This document shows positions 1 through 6,854 of a stretch of DNA of 8,989 bases, piece after piece; positions within the stretch are counted from its first letter, which is position 1; every line of letters starts with the position of its first letter. A model generated the notes under the pieces. That model was given only the letters and a program-made list of their open reading frames with translations, searched no databases and had not been told where the DNA came from. Source of the DNA: JANNMJ01 sp031397815 (GTDB taxonomy: Bacteria; Bacteroidota; Bacteroidia; Cytophagales; Hymenobacteraceae); assembly GCA_031397815.1 (NCBI GenBank), contig JANNMJ010000205.1, positions 1-8,989 of the forward strand. The letters are read 5' to 3'. The position numbers and the translations under genes were made by a program.

Positions 1-20
1 TTTCTTTCTTTTTGTTTGGG

Positions 21-55
21 ACGGCCCGCTTGCTAATGTTGCGCACGCGGGCCGT
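21..55 (+). terminator. Rho-independent terminator-like hairpin
   Basis: A perfect 9-bp stem, ACGGCCCGC (21-29) and GCGGGCCGT (47-55), encloses a 17-nt loop and is followed by TTTTGGTTT. The T-run on the 3' side suits termination of a plus-strand gene lying left of the window. The T-rich stretch at 1-17 would be A-rich on the other strand, so minus-strand termination is less likely. Nearly the same stem recurs at 2778-2815. Confidence 0.6.
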
Positions 56-120
56 TTTGGTTTGAGGTGGGGATTGTTGCGCGTGTGGCGTGTGCCCCGC
101 GCAAGCCGCGCGCCCGGCGT

Positions 121-159
121 AAGCCCGGGGTAGATTTCAAAGAAATCAACCCCGGGCTT
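121..159. repeat. Compact 18-bp palindrome with 3-nt loop
   Basis: The arms 121-138 (AAGCCCGGGGTAGATTTC) and 142-159 are reverse complements at 17 of 18 positions, the exception being an A-A opposition, with AAA between them. No T-run follows and no gene abuts it, so a terminator role is uncertain. It could be an intergenic palindromic repeat or a structured RNA element. A second small hairpin lies 10 bp to its right. Confidence 0.6.
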
Positions 160-169
160 CAAGGATAGA

Positions 170-182
170 ACCCCTTCGGGGT
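170..182. other. Small CCCC-TTC-GGGG hairpin
   Basis: ACCCC (170-174), TTC loop, GGGGT (178-182) form a perfect 5-bp stem with a very tight loop. It sits between the 121-159 palindrome and the large inverted repeat at 217-456, adding to an intergenic region dominated by foldable sequence. Its function is unknown. Confidence 0.4.
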
Positions 183-216
183 ACCCGTCATGCGTTCAAA
201 TCAATACCCCCCAAAA

Positions 217-456
217 GCTGGCGCGCGTTTGGATCGACCGCAGGTCGAACTAACGCGTGTCTGACCGGGGAGTGCGTCTGTGACGCACCGGCGCGGAACG
301 CGACGCATTACGGCAGTTCGGCCACATTAAACAGGACGCGCCAATCCTACGCGGGTGGTTCGCTGACGCGAACGCGCGTCACAGACGCGCCCCCCAGGTA
401 GACACGCGTTCGCTCGACCTGCGGTCGTCCTGCGGTCGACCTAAACGCGCGCCAGC
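217..456. repeat. Long imperfect inverted repeat (240 bp)
   Basis: The left arm, about 217-286, is matched in reverse complement by the right arm, about 376-456. Both outer ends read GCTGGCGCGCGTTT; both arms then carry a TCGACC/GGTCGA element, AACGCGTGTCT, and GCGTCTGTGACGC at the inner end. Each arm also folds on itself: TCGACC-GCA-GGTCGA at 234-248 and GTGCGTC-TGT-GACGCAC at 272-288. The right arm is longer because CCTGCGGTCG is duplicated with an 11-bp period (418-427, 429-438). The unpaired centre (about 289-375) holds a further hairpin, GTTCGC-TGAC-GCGAAC at 358-373. No open frame of convincing quality spans it. It could be a non-autonomous mobile palindromic element, or a large RNA structure downstream of the lipoprotein gene. 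No target-site duplication was recognised. Confidence 0.65.
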
Positions 457-504
457 GGGCTTGCCTTTTGACGCCATCTCTGGGACAGAGCTGGCCACGC
501 TATC

Positions 505-2655
505 CTATTTCTCCCCATCCAACCCCGCCAACGCACTCCGCAGCTCCTCAACGCTGACAGCCTTATACGTCAGCGGATTGGACAGCGGCTCACCGGTGAC
601 GGCAGGTTGAAGGGCAAGCCAATGCTGCCCTTTGGCGTCGGTCCGGACGGCGACGACGGTAACAGGTTCCCGCACCGGCACGGCAGGAAAGTGCGCCTCT
701 TCGCCCTTAGGCGTACCGGCTAAGACGACCCGCATTCGCCGGAAAACGAGGCGCACGTCGGCGTCGGGGGCGCCGGTGGGGAGGGTGTAATTGACTTTGG
801 CGCCCGTGGATTCGGCGAATCGGTAGCACGAAATCCAGCCGAAACGGTTGGTGTCGAGGAGGTAGCGGGCGCCGAGGGCGTCGGCTTCGGCAGGAGTTGG
901 GAGTGTGGCGACGGGTGCGGCTGGGGCGGTGGCAGCGGCTTGCGCGTCGCTTGGGGCGGGGCCGTTGGAGGGGCGGCGCTCGAAATCGGTGACGAACTGG
1001 GCGCGGGCGGGGCTTTCGCAGGGGGTCCAGTCGTCGGGGTCGGTCCGGACTTCGATGTCCATTACGCCGTCTTCGTAGCAGAGCACCATAATGCGGGCGC
1101 GCATTGCGGCGGCGCGGCCCGCGCAGCTTCCGGCGCGCCACGGTCCGGGCAGCGCCGGGGCCACGAGCTGCAAGGCGTTCACCAAAATGGAGTGATAGCC
1201 GGTGGCGGTGCCCCAATTGAACGCGGTGCCGTTCTCGGTCACTTCAAACGGAATGCTCAGGACATCAAGCCCTTGCTTGAGGGTTTTGGTGTAACGCAGC
1301 ACCTTCCCCGACTCGCTCCACTCTTTCCGCAGGCGGCGGCGGTCGGGGAGGGGCATCCGTTCCAGAAGCTGGTTGGCGAGGGCGGGCGAGAACCCGATTT
1401 GCGCGCGGAGCGTGGATTCGAGCCGTGCCATACCGGGGCCGTAAGCGGGTGGCCGGGCGCGCACGACGTCGGTGGGGTCGGCGGTGGCGGGGCGCCAACG
1501 GAGGCCATCGGGGAGGGGGCCGAGGGAATCGGCGGCGAACGTGCGCATCGCCGGGCGACGGGCACCCACGACCGGCAGCGCCAAGTGCAGGTCGCGGCCC
1601 GAGCGGAGTATGCACGGATGCCCCGTCATGGTAGCGGCCTCTACCCAAACGGTGCCGCCGGTTTCCATCACTTGACCATCAGCCATCCGCGTCGAGATAT
1701 TCCCGAGCACCAAATCAGCGGCACTTGCGAACTCGCGCAGATGGATGACGACGGGTTCGCGCAGGGTCGAAACCGTGTCGCTCGCCCGCGCCAACGCGCC
1801 CGCTGCCAAGCGCAGTAACGTGCCGCCGGTGCCGCGCAGGACGGTATCGCGCAGCGGATTCACGGTGAACGTCTGCGCCGGAACGGCCGTCTCGCGCCAT
1901 AGGCGGGCAAGCGGGCGCAACGGCGCCACGGCGGTATCCGGACGTGGCACCACCGCTACCACCTTCCGCGAATGCGCCTTGACGGTCGGTTTCGGCTTCG
2001 GTTTTGAAAACACTACTGCACGAGGCTTCGGGCTTACCCACACCTTCGGTGTCGGCGCGGCGCGCGTCACGAGCGGCTTGGCGGCTGTGCTCGCTGGCAG
2101 CGGCGCGGGCCGGGTAGCAGAGGCCGTCAAAGCGCGTGGACGCGGCGCGACGGGCGTAGCCACCTTAGCCACCGGCGCCGTCGGAGCCTTGTAAACTGGC
2201 CGCGCCGGACGGGCCGCAACGGCTGCGGGAGCCGTCTTCTTAACCGCCGAGACTGGCGCGACTGGCGCAACCGCCCCCTTCGCAACCACCGGAGCTCTAA
2301 CAGGCGCCTTAACCGCCACCTTATCCGCCACACGCGGCGCCGGAACGGGCGTGACGACCACTTTGGCCTTCTTCCGGTACGCGAGGTTCGGCACTTTGAC
2401 CGTTTTCGGCTCTTTCGGCACCTTCGGCTCTACCGGGCGGACGGCGGGCGCCTCAACCGGCACCGAGGCGTACGCCGAAACCGGCGGACTTACGCGGTCG
2501 GCAGAGGAGCGGTCGGTGGGGCGACTCGCGGCGGGCTTGGCGGGCCTGACGGGCGTGGCAGTCGTGCCGCCTTCGAGTGCGGCTTTATCGGAGGAACACG
2601 CGTTGAGGGCCGTCGCCGCCACAAGCAGCCAGCCGAGTAAGGACGATTGTCTCAT
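505..2655 (-). CDS. Pro/Ala/Lys-rich lipoprotein with a beta-rich envelope module
   Basis: This encodes a 716-residue lipoprotein of unknown function. The start at 2655 was chosen because it opens a lipoprotein signal peptide (MRQSSLLGW... LNAC, lipid-anchored Cys at residue 20). The frame stays open 41 codons further upstream, but that would place the signal internally and run over the probable promoter and the upstream terminator. Residues about 30-245 form a low-complexity spacer rich in Pro, Ala, Val, Lys and Arg, like the periplasm-spanning linkers of TonB-type proteins. Residues about 262-361 form a beta-rich module (GTGGTLLRLAAGAL... PVVIHLREF... METGGTVWVEA) that resembles ZU5-like modules in Bacteroidota lipoproteins. 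A long middle region (about 370-585) is unrecognised. The C-terminal part (about 595-703) carries FGWISCYRF, similar to a GWxxCxRF motif seen in related proteins. It probably sits in the outer membrane or periplasm as a structural or surface protein. The domain assignments come from memory, not a search. Confidence 0.75.
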   Translation of the reverse strand: MRQSSLLGWLLVAATALNACSSDKAALEGGTTATPVRPAKPAASRPTDRSSADRVSPPVSAYASVPVEAPAVRPVEPKVPKEPKTVKVPNLAYRKKAKVVVTPVPAPRVADKVAVKAPVRAPVVAKGAVAPVAPVSAVKKTAPAAVAARPARPVYKAPTAPVAKVATPVAPRPRALTASATRPAPLPASTAAKPLVTRAAPTPKVWVSPKPRAVVFSKPKPKPTVKAHSRKVVAVVPRPDTAVAPLRPLARLWRETAVPAQTFTVNPLRDTVLRGTGGTLLRLAAGALARASDTVSTLREPVVIHLREFASAADLVLGNISTRMADGQVMETGGTVWVEAATMTGHPCILRSGRDLHLALPVVGARRPAMRTFAADSLGPLPDGLRWRPATADPTDVVRARPPAYGPGMARLESTLRAQIGFSPALANQLLERMPLPDRRRLRKEWSESGKVLRYTKTLKQGLDVLSIPFEVTENGTAFNWGTATGYHSILVNALQLVAPALPGPWRAGSCAGRAAAMRARIMVLCYEDGVMDIEVRTDPDDWTPCESPARAQFVTDFERRPSNGPAPSDAQAAATAPAAPVATLPTPAEADALGARYLLDTNRFGWISCYRFAESTGAKVNYTLPTGAPDADVRLVFRRMRVVLAGTPKGEEAHFPAVPVREPVTVVAVRTDAKGQHWLALQPAVTGEPLSNPLTYKAVSVEELRSALAGLDGEK

Positions 2656-2689
2656 TCGAGAGCAAACTTGAAAAAAAACAATCTCTTTC

Positions 2690-2719
2690 CAAGCGTAGAC
2701 TAAACGAGAGACTACCAAA
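2690..2719 (-). promoter_or_regulatory. Possible promoter of the lipoprotein gene
   Basis: Read on the minus strand, TTTG (2716-2719) is followed after 18 bp by TACGCTTG (2690-2697). This matches the Bacteroidota consensus TTTG / TAnnTTTG with one mismatch and slightly short spacing. It lies downstream of the acn terminator hairpin and about 35 bp upstream of the chosen start at 2655, so the lipoprotein gene probably has its own transcript. Confidence 0.3.
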
Positions 2720-2777
2720 AGGTGGTAAAGCGCTGTTTTTTGCCGGTGACCGTCGCCAGAAAATGCAACCCAACGCA

Positions 2778-2815
2778 AACGGCCCGCCCGCGACTACTGT
2801 CGCGAGCGGGCCGTT
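2778..2815 (-). terminator. Terminator hairpin behind acn
   Basis: AACGGCCCGC (2778-2787) pairs with GCGGGCCGTT (2806-2815). An inner stem CGCGAC-TACT-GTCGCG (2789-2804) continues it after a one-base bulge on each side, giving a long GC-rich hairpin. On the minus strand it is followed by TGCGTTGGG, so the T-tract is weak. It lies 80 bp past the acn stop and ahead of the next promoter, the expected place to end acn transcription. Confidence 0.6.
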
Positions 2816-2833
2816 GAAGCATTGACCTTGACC

Positions 2834-2869
2834 GAATCGACCGTATTAAGGTCGATTCAGGGTCGATTC
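2834..2869 (-). other. Hairpin with duplicated arm after the acn stop
   Basis: GAATCGACC (2834-2842) pairs perfectly with GGTCGATTC (2850-2858) across a 7-nt loop. An identical second copy of that arm sits at 2861-2869, 11 bp away, so two alternative hairpins are possible. It lies in the 3' untranslated region of acn and has no T-tract. It may protect the mRNA 3' end or assist the terminator at 2778-2815. Confidence 0.4.
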
Positions 2870-2894
2870 AAGATCTGGTCAGGCCGTTTTCGAG

Positions 2895-5177
2895 CTAAGC
2901 CATCTTGCCTTGCTGGCTCAGGCGAATCAGGTTCAGCGCCGAACCAGCGCGGAACCAGCCGATTTGGCCTTCGTTGTACGTGTGGTTCACAGTGATGACT
3001 TCCACCGAGCCGTCGAGGTGCGTGAGGCGCACTTTGAGCGGCACGCCGGGCGCGAACGTGTCGAGACCGAGGATGTCGATGATGTCGTTTTCTTCGATTT
3101 CGTCGTAATCGGCTTTGTTGGCGAACGTGAGCGCCAGCATCCCCTGCTTCTTGAGGTTCGTCTCGTGAATCCGCGCGAACGACTTCACCAGCACCACCCG
3201 CACGCCGAGGAAGCGCGGCTCCATCGCGGCGTGCTCCCGCGAGGAGCCTTCGCCGTAGTTCTCATCGCCCACCACTACTGACCCAACACCGGCCGCTTTG
3301 TACGTGCGCGCCACGGCGGGCACCGGCTCGTAGCCATTGCCCTGCGTCAGACCATTCTTCACGGCGTTCGTCTTGCCGTTGAAGGCGTTGGTGGCGCCGA
3401 TGAGCATGTTGTTCGAGATGTTATCCAGGTGGCCCCGATACTTGAGCCACGGCCCGGCCATCGAGATGTGGTCGGTCGTGCATTTGCCCTGCGCTTTGAT
3501 GAGTAGGCGCAGGCCGAGGAGGTCGCCACCGGCGTGCGGCGTGAAAGGCTCCAGCAATTGCAGACGGTCCGACGTTGGGTCGACCAACACCTGCACGCCC
3601 GAACCATCAGCAGCGGGGGCTTGGAAACCCGCGTCTTCTACCGCGAAACCGCGTGGCGGCAGCTCCAGACCCGTTGGCTCATCGAGGCGCACCTGCTCGC
3701 CGTTGGCGTTGGTGAGGGTGTCGGTGAGGGGGTTGAAGGTGAGGTCGCCGGCGATGGCGAACGCCGTCACGATTTCGGGGCTCGCCACGAACGCGTGCGT
3801 GTTCGGGTTGCCGTCGTTGCGCTTCGCGAAGTTGCGGTTGAAGCTCGTGATGATCGAGTTCGCGCGGTTCGGGTCGGTGGTGTGGCGCGCCCATTGGCCG
3901 ATGCACGGACCGCAAGCGTTCGCCAGAACCACCCCGCCGATGCTCGCGAAGGTATCGAGGAGACCGTCGCGCTGAGTCGTGTAGCGCACCATCTCCGAAC
4001 CCGGCGTGATGGTGTACTCGGCCTGCACGGTGAGGTGCTTGGCGGCGGCTTGCTGCGCCACGGAAGCGGCACGGGTCATGTCCTCGTAAGACGAGTTCGT
4101 GCACGAGCCAATCAGGCCCACTTCGAGCTTCGCGGGCCAGTTGTGCTCACGCACGGCAGCGGCGAACTGCGAGATCGGCCACGCCGCATCCGGCGTGAAC
4201 GGCCCGTTGACGTGCGGCTCCAGCGTCGAGAGGTCGATATCGATGAGCTGATCGAAGTACATCTCCGGGTTGGCGTACACTTCGGCGTCGGCGCGGAGGT
4301 GCTCACGGACGGCATCGGCGAGTTCTACGACATCGGCGCGGTCGGTGGAGCGGAGGTAGCCAGCCATCTTCTCATCGTAAGCGAAAACCGACGTCGTAGC
4401 GCCGATTTCAGCCCCCATGTTGCAGATCGTGCCCTTACCGGTGCAGCTCAGGCTCTCGGCGCCCTCGCCGAAATACTCGACGATAGCGCCCGTGCCGCCT
4501 TTCACGGTCAGGATGCCCGCCACTTTCAGAATCACGTCCTTCGCCGACGTCCAGCCACTCATCTTACCCGTCAGGCGCACGCCGATGAGCTTCGGAAACT
4601 TCAGCTCCCACGCCATTCCGGCCATCACATCGACCGCATCGGCCCCGCCGACGCCAATCGCGATCATCCCCAGCCCGCCCGCGTTCGGCGTGTGCGAGTC
4701 GGTGCCGATCATCATCCCGCCGGGGAAGGCGTAGTTCTCCAGCACCACTTGGTGAATGATGCCCGCGCCGGGCTTCCAGAACCCGATGCCGTACTTGTTC
4801 GACACCGACGCCAGAAAGTCATACACTTCCTTGTTCTCGGAGTTGGCGATGGCGAGGTCGGTATCGGCGCCTTCTTTCGCCTGAATCAGGTGATCGCAAT
4901 GCACGGTGCTCGGCACGGCCACCGTGGGGCGCCCCGCCGACATAAACTGCAACAGCGCCATCTGGGCGGTGGCATCCTGCATCGCCACGCGGTCAGGGGC
5001 GAAATCGACGTAGGACTTGCCGCGCTCGTGGGCGCTCGTGGCGCTACCGTCGTGGAGGTGCGTGTACAGAATTTTTTCGGTCAGCGTGAGCGGACGGCCA
5101 ACTACGGCACGTGCCGCTGTGAGGCGTTCCGCCATCCGGCCATACACGGCACGGATCATTTCGAGATCAAAAGCCAT
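2895..5177 (-). CDS. acn: Aconitate hydratase (mitochondrial-type)
   Basis: Aconitase isomerises citrate to isocitrate via cis-aconitate in the cytoplasmic TCA cycle, using a [4Fe-4S] cluster. The 760-residue product has the length and motif order of the mitochondrial-type family. Visible motifs: VPSTVHCDHLI (88-98); GTDSHTPNAGG (158-168); the cluster cysteines Cys359 in LIGSCTNSSYEDM and Cys422/Cys425 in ACGPCIGQW; and the swivel-domain active-site segment GEGSSREHAAMEPR (642-655) followed by SFARIHETNLKKQG (666-679). All expected catalytic motifs are present and the frame is intact. The start at 5177 (MAFDLEMIRAVYG) was chosen because the longer frame begins at 5246, inside the -33 promoter element. 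Transcription comes from the promoter at 5216-5247 with a leader of about 30 nt, diverging from the nuclease-like gene. Hairpins follow the stop, so it is probably monocistronic. Confidence 0.97.
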   Translation of the reverse strand: MAFDLEMIRAVYGRMAERLTAARAVVGRPLTLTEKILYTHLHDGSATSAHERGKSYVDFAPDRVAMQDATAQMALLQFMSAGRPTVAVPSTVHCDHLIQAKEGADTDLAIANSENKEVYDFLASVSNKYGIGFWKPGAGIIHQVVLENYAFPGGMMIGTDSHTPNAGGLGMIAIGVGGADAVDVMAGMAWELKFPKLIGVRLTGKMSGWTSAKDVILKVAGILTVKGGTGAIVEYFGEGAESLSCTGKGTICNMGAEIGATTSVFAYDEKMAGYLRSTDRADVVELADAVREHLRADAEVYANPEMYFDQLIDIDLSTLEPHVNGPFTPDAAWPISQFAAAVREHNWPAKLEVGLIGSCTNSSYEDMTRAASVAQQAAAKHLTVQAEYTITPGSEMVRYTTQRDGLLDTFASIGGVVLANACGPCIGQWARHTTDPNRANSIITSFNRNFAKRNDGNPNTHAFVASPEIVTAFAIAGDLTFNPLTDTLTNANGEQVRLDEPTGLELPPRGFAVEDAGFQAPAADGSGVQVLVDPTSDRLQLLEPFTPHAGGDLLGLRLLIKAQGKCTTDHISMAGPWLKYRGHLDNISNNMLIGATNAFNGKTNAVKNGLTQGNGYEPVPAVARTYKAAGVGSVVVGDENYGEGSSREHAAMEPRFLGVRVVLVKSFARIHETNLKKQGMLALTFANKADYDEIEENDIIDILGLDTFAPGVPLKVRLTHLDGSVEVITVNHTYNEGQIGWFRAGSALNLIRLSQQGKMA

Positions 5178-5215
5178 CGAAAACTCGTCGTTAAGTGAGC
5201 AAAATCGGGTCTGGG

Positions 5216-5247
5216 CAAAGGTAACGGCTAGCGGGGGGCGGGGCAAA
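5216..5247 (-). promoter_or_regulatory. acn promoter, Bacteroidota consensus
   Basis: On the minus strand TTTG (5244-5247), a 20-bp spacer and TACCTTTG (5216-5223) match the Bacteroidota sigma-A consensus (TTTG, 19-21 bp, TAnnTTTG) without mismatch. Transcription should start near 5209, leaving a short leader before the ATG at 5177. This position rules out the upstream in-frame ATG at 5246 as the translation start. Confidence 0.75.
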
Positions 5248-5325
5248 CGTGGATTGCGCTCGCTTCATCCATCCGTCAGCTGTCAGCTATTGATACTGTA
5301 GAAGCCGGGCGGCGGTTGGGTCAGC

Positions 5326-5333
5326 TATCTTCG
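5326..5333 (+). promoter_or_regulatory. Possible -7 element of the nuclease-like gene
   Basis: TATCTTCG matches TAnnTTTG at all but one position and ends 5 bp before the ATG at 5339. A start site a few bases downstream would give a leaderless or nearly leaderless mRNA. No TTTG lies 19-21 bp upstream, so the assignment is weak. Confidence 0.3.
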
Positions 5334-5338
5334 CTGCC

Positions 5339-6718
5339 ATGAACATCCCTATGAATAACCCCGATTACCATTTGAATTTTTTCAGACATTATGCCGAGAA
5401 CAACTCGGATGAGATTCTGGAAAATAACTTGACTCGTGCTCTGGCACTTTGTTTACTTCATGACCCCTTGTTTCTTTATGGATTCCTGAATGAATTGCTC
5501 GAAATGCAAGATGATAAAGTTCTTCGAGGACAATTACACCATCTGCATCCCGAGGACTCTATAGAAATCAACATACAGCAACGTGTAACAGACTTAACTG
5601 CTCCTGCTACTATTTATGCAGTATCCCTGACGGAAGGGATACTGACAGAAGCAGACTACCATCTTGCCTCAGCAGCTACTACCGACTCACCGATTACAGA
5701 TCTTACCATAAGGCTCCGCGACGTTCTTATTGTGGTGGAAGTGAAACGAGGGTCTGTCAATTGTATGTCGCAACTCAAAGGGCAGGTCGCTGCTATACGG
5801 GGTAACGCACCTATTGCTGGTAGCAAAGGGCTTCCAACATTGGTAGTCAAGCCGCTTTCTTGGGCTAGCGTGATGCGGTTATCCATCGACTTGCGCAATT
5901 TTCGTCAGCTAGCAAACGCGTCGCTTCCATTTATAACTGATTTGGTAACAATGATTCAGTCAAATTATCCTCACTGGGATGAAGCCCTGCCCCTTAAAGA
6001 CATACCATTTCATAATCCGCGTACAGCCGAAATCAACCGAACGGCTATCAATAAGAGACTGCACAGTATTCAGCAGCATACTTTTGGCGACGAATTACAT
6101 TGGTGGCCGGACCGCGTTTCGATGCCTATTGACGTGCCGTGGGCCAGCGAAGTTATTAGCCAATTAGAAGAAGACAAAGGAGAGCAGCGTGGCTATGTGG
6201 CTGTGCAGGTTTGGCCAGCCAATATCAAAGGTCAAGGCTGGGCATTGTATAGTAAACCCCTTGATTGGACACAACGCCATTCTATCACCATTGACGGTAA
6301 AGAATACCCAGTCGAGATTTCTCAATCTTTCAAGTTTTCAAACAGCTATGGCAAGTTTTTAGGCGAATACGAACTACAAGATCTGCCAGCAGAATACGCC
6401 GACCGCTTCCGAACAGCCAACGCTTTCGGCACATATTCTGGGCAATGGAAACGAGCTGATTGGCCTGAACTCGAAGAGTTACTTGACCGTGATACTGGGA
6501 GCCAATGGCGAGGTGGCAGTGTGGAATCGATGTGGCAGGACGAGTTTCGCGATTCAGGACGCAATGTGTGTAATCTATCTCTTGGCTTTTACGTGAAGGT
6601 GCGTTTGCCTTACGAGGACTTGCAAGTGATTGACACCAACTCGGAGAGTTGGCAGGCGGTAGGTGCCAAATTCGTAGCAACCATTCAAGCTCTAACTGAT
6701 CTGATAAATGGCAAGTGA
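5339..6718 (+). CDS. Predicted PD-(D/E)XK nuclease-superfamily protein
   Basis: This encodes a 459-residue soluble protein with no signal peptide or membrane segment. The N-terminal part has the layout of a PD-(D/E)XK nuclease fold: a helix with ENNLTRAL (Glu28), Asp121 in ITDLTIRLRD, the E-x-K pair Glu134/Lys136 in IVVEVKRGS, then a helix with QLKGQ (145-149). In known members the Asp and Glu/Lys bind the metal and cut DNA, so the catalytic set appears intact. Residues about 250-459 are rich in aromatic and acidic residues and unrecognised; they may bind substrate or a partner. Sampled stretches are markedly AT-richer than neighbouring genes, with more ATA, TTA and AAA codons, which suggests acquisition by transfer. 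No methyltransferase, helicase or second defence gene adjoins it. It could be a solitary anti-phage or restriction-like nuclease. An alternative start is Met5 (5351). Confidence 0.7.
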   Translation: MNIPMNNPDYHLNFFRHYAENNSDEILENNLTRALALCLLHDPLFLYGFLNELLEMQDDKVLRGQLHHLHPEDSIEINIQQRVTDLTAPATIYAVSLTEGILTEADYHLASAATTDSPITDLTIRLRDVLIVVEVKRGSVNCMSQLKGQVAAIRGNAPIAGSKGLPTLVVKPLSWASVMRLSIDLRNFRQLANASLPFITDLVTMIQSNYPHWDEALPLKDIPFHNPRTAEINRTAINKRLHSIQQHTFGDELHWWPDRVSMPIDVPWASEVISQLEEDKGEQRGYVAVQVWPANIKGQGWALYSKPLDWTQRHSITIDGKEYPVEISQSFKFSNSYGKFLGEYELQDLPAEYADRFRTANAFGTYSGQWKRADWPELEELLDRDTGSQWRGGSVESMWQDEFRDSGRNVCNLSLGFYVKVRLPYEDLQVIDTNSESWQAVGAKFVATIQALTDLINGK

Positions 6719-6743
6719 TCGACGAATGGGTAAGTTCTAATGA

Positions 6744-6845
6744 GTTCAGTACCCCGCCGCACACTCCCTCGATGTGCGCGGCCTCACGCCGGGGCTTTAC
6801 TCGGTGCGCGCCGGGAGCGCCGTACGGCGGTTAGTGGTGGAGTAG
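6744..6845 (+). pseudogene. Orphan T9SS sorting-domain tail (3' gene remnant)
   Basis: A 33-codon open stretch ends at TAG 6843-6845 and reads ...LDVRGLTPGLYSVRAG...VRRLVVE. This is the typical end of a type A C-terminal sorting domain that directs Bacteroidota proteins through the type IX secretion system: a Gly-Leu-Tyr beta hairpin, then basic residues and a hydrophobic VVE terminus. The frame is closed upstream by TGA at 6741-6743, has no start codon, and is not in the frame of the preceding nuclease-like gene, whose stop is 25 bp away. Its GC-rich codons match the host genes and not the AT-richer neighbour. The simplest reading is that a secreted-protein gene lost everything but its 3' end, perhaps when the nuclease-like gene arrived. 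The rest of the domain is not visible here. Confidence 0.65.
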
Positions 6846-6854
6846 GGGAAGTTG

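Noticed and set aside
940..1818. 292-residue open frame on the plus strand opposite the lipoprotein gene
   Set aside because: It has a Gly/Ala-rich shadow composition and no signal or motif, while the minus-strand frame has a lipobox and a single long open frame.
2656..2778. N-terminal 41-codon extension of the lipoprotein
   Set aside because: It would bury the lipoprotein signal, overlaps the probable promoter, and begins inside the terminator hairpin behind acn.
3534..5198. 554-residue open frame on the plus strand opposite acn
   Set aside because: It is antisense to an unmistakable aconitase, has a His/Arg/Val-biased composition typical of GC-rich shadow frames, and shows no domain motif.
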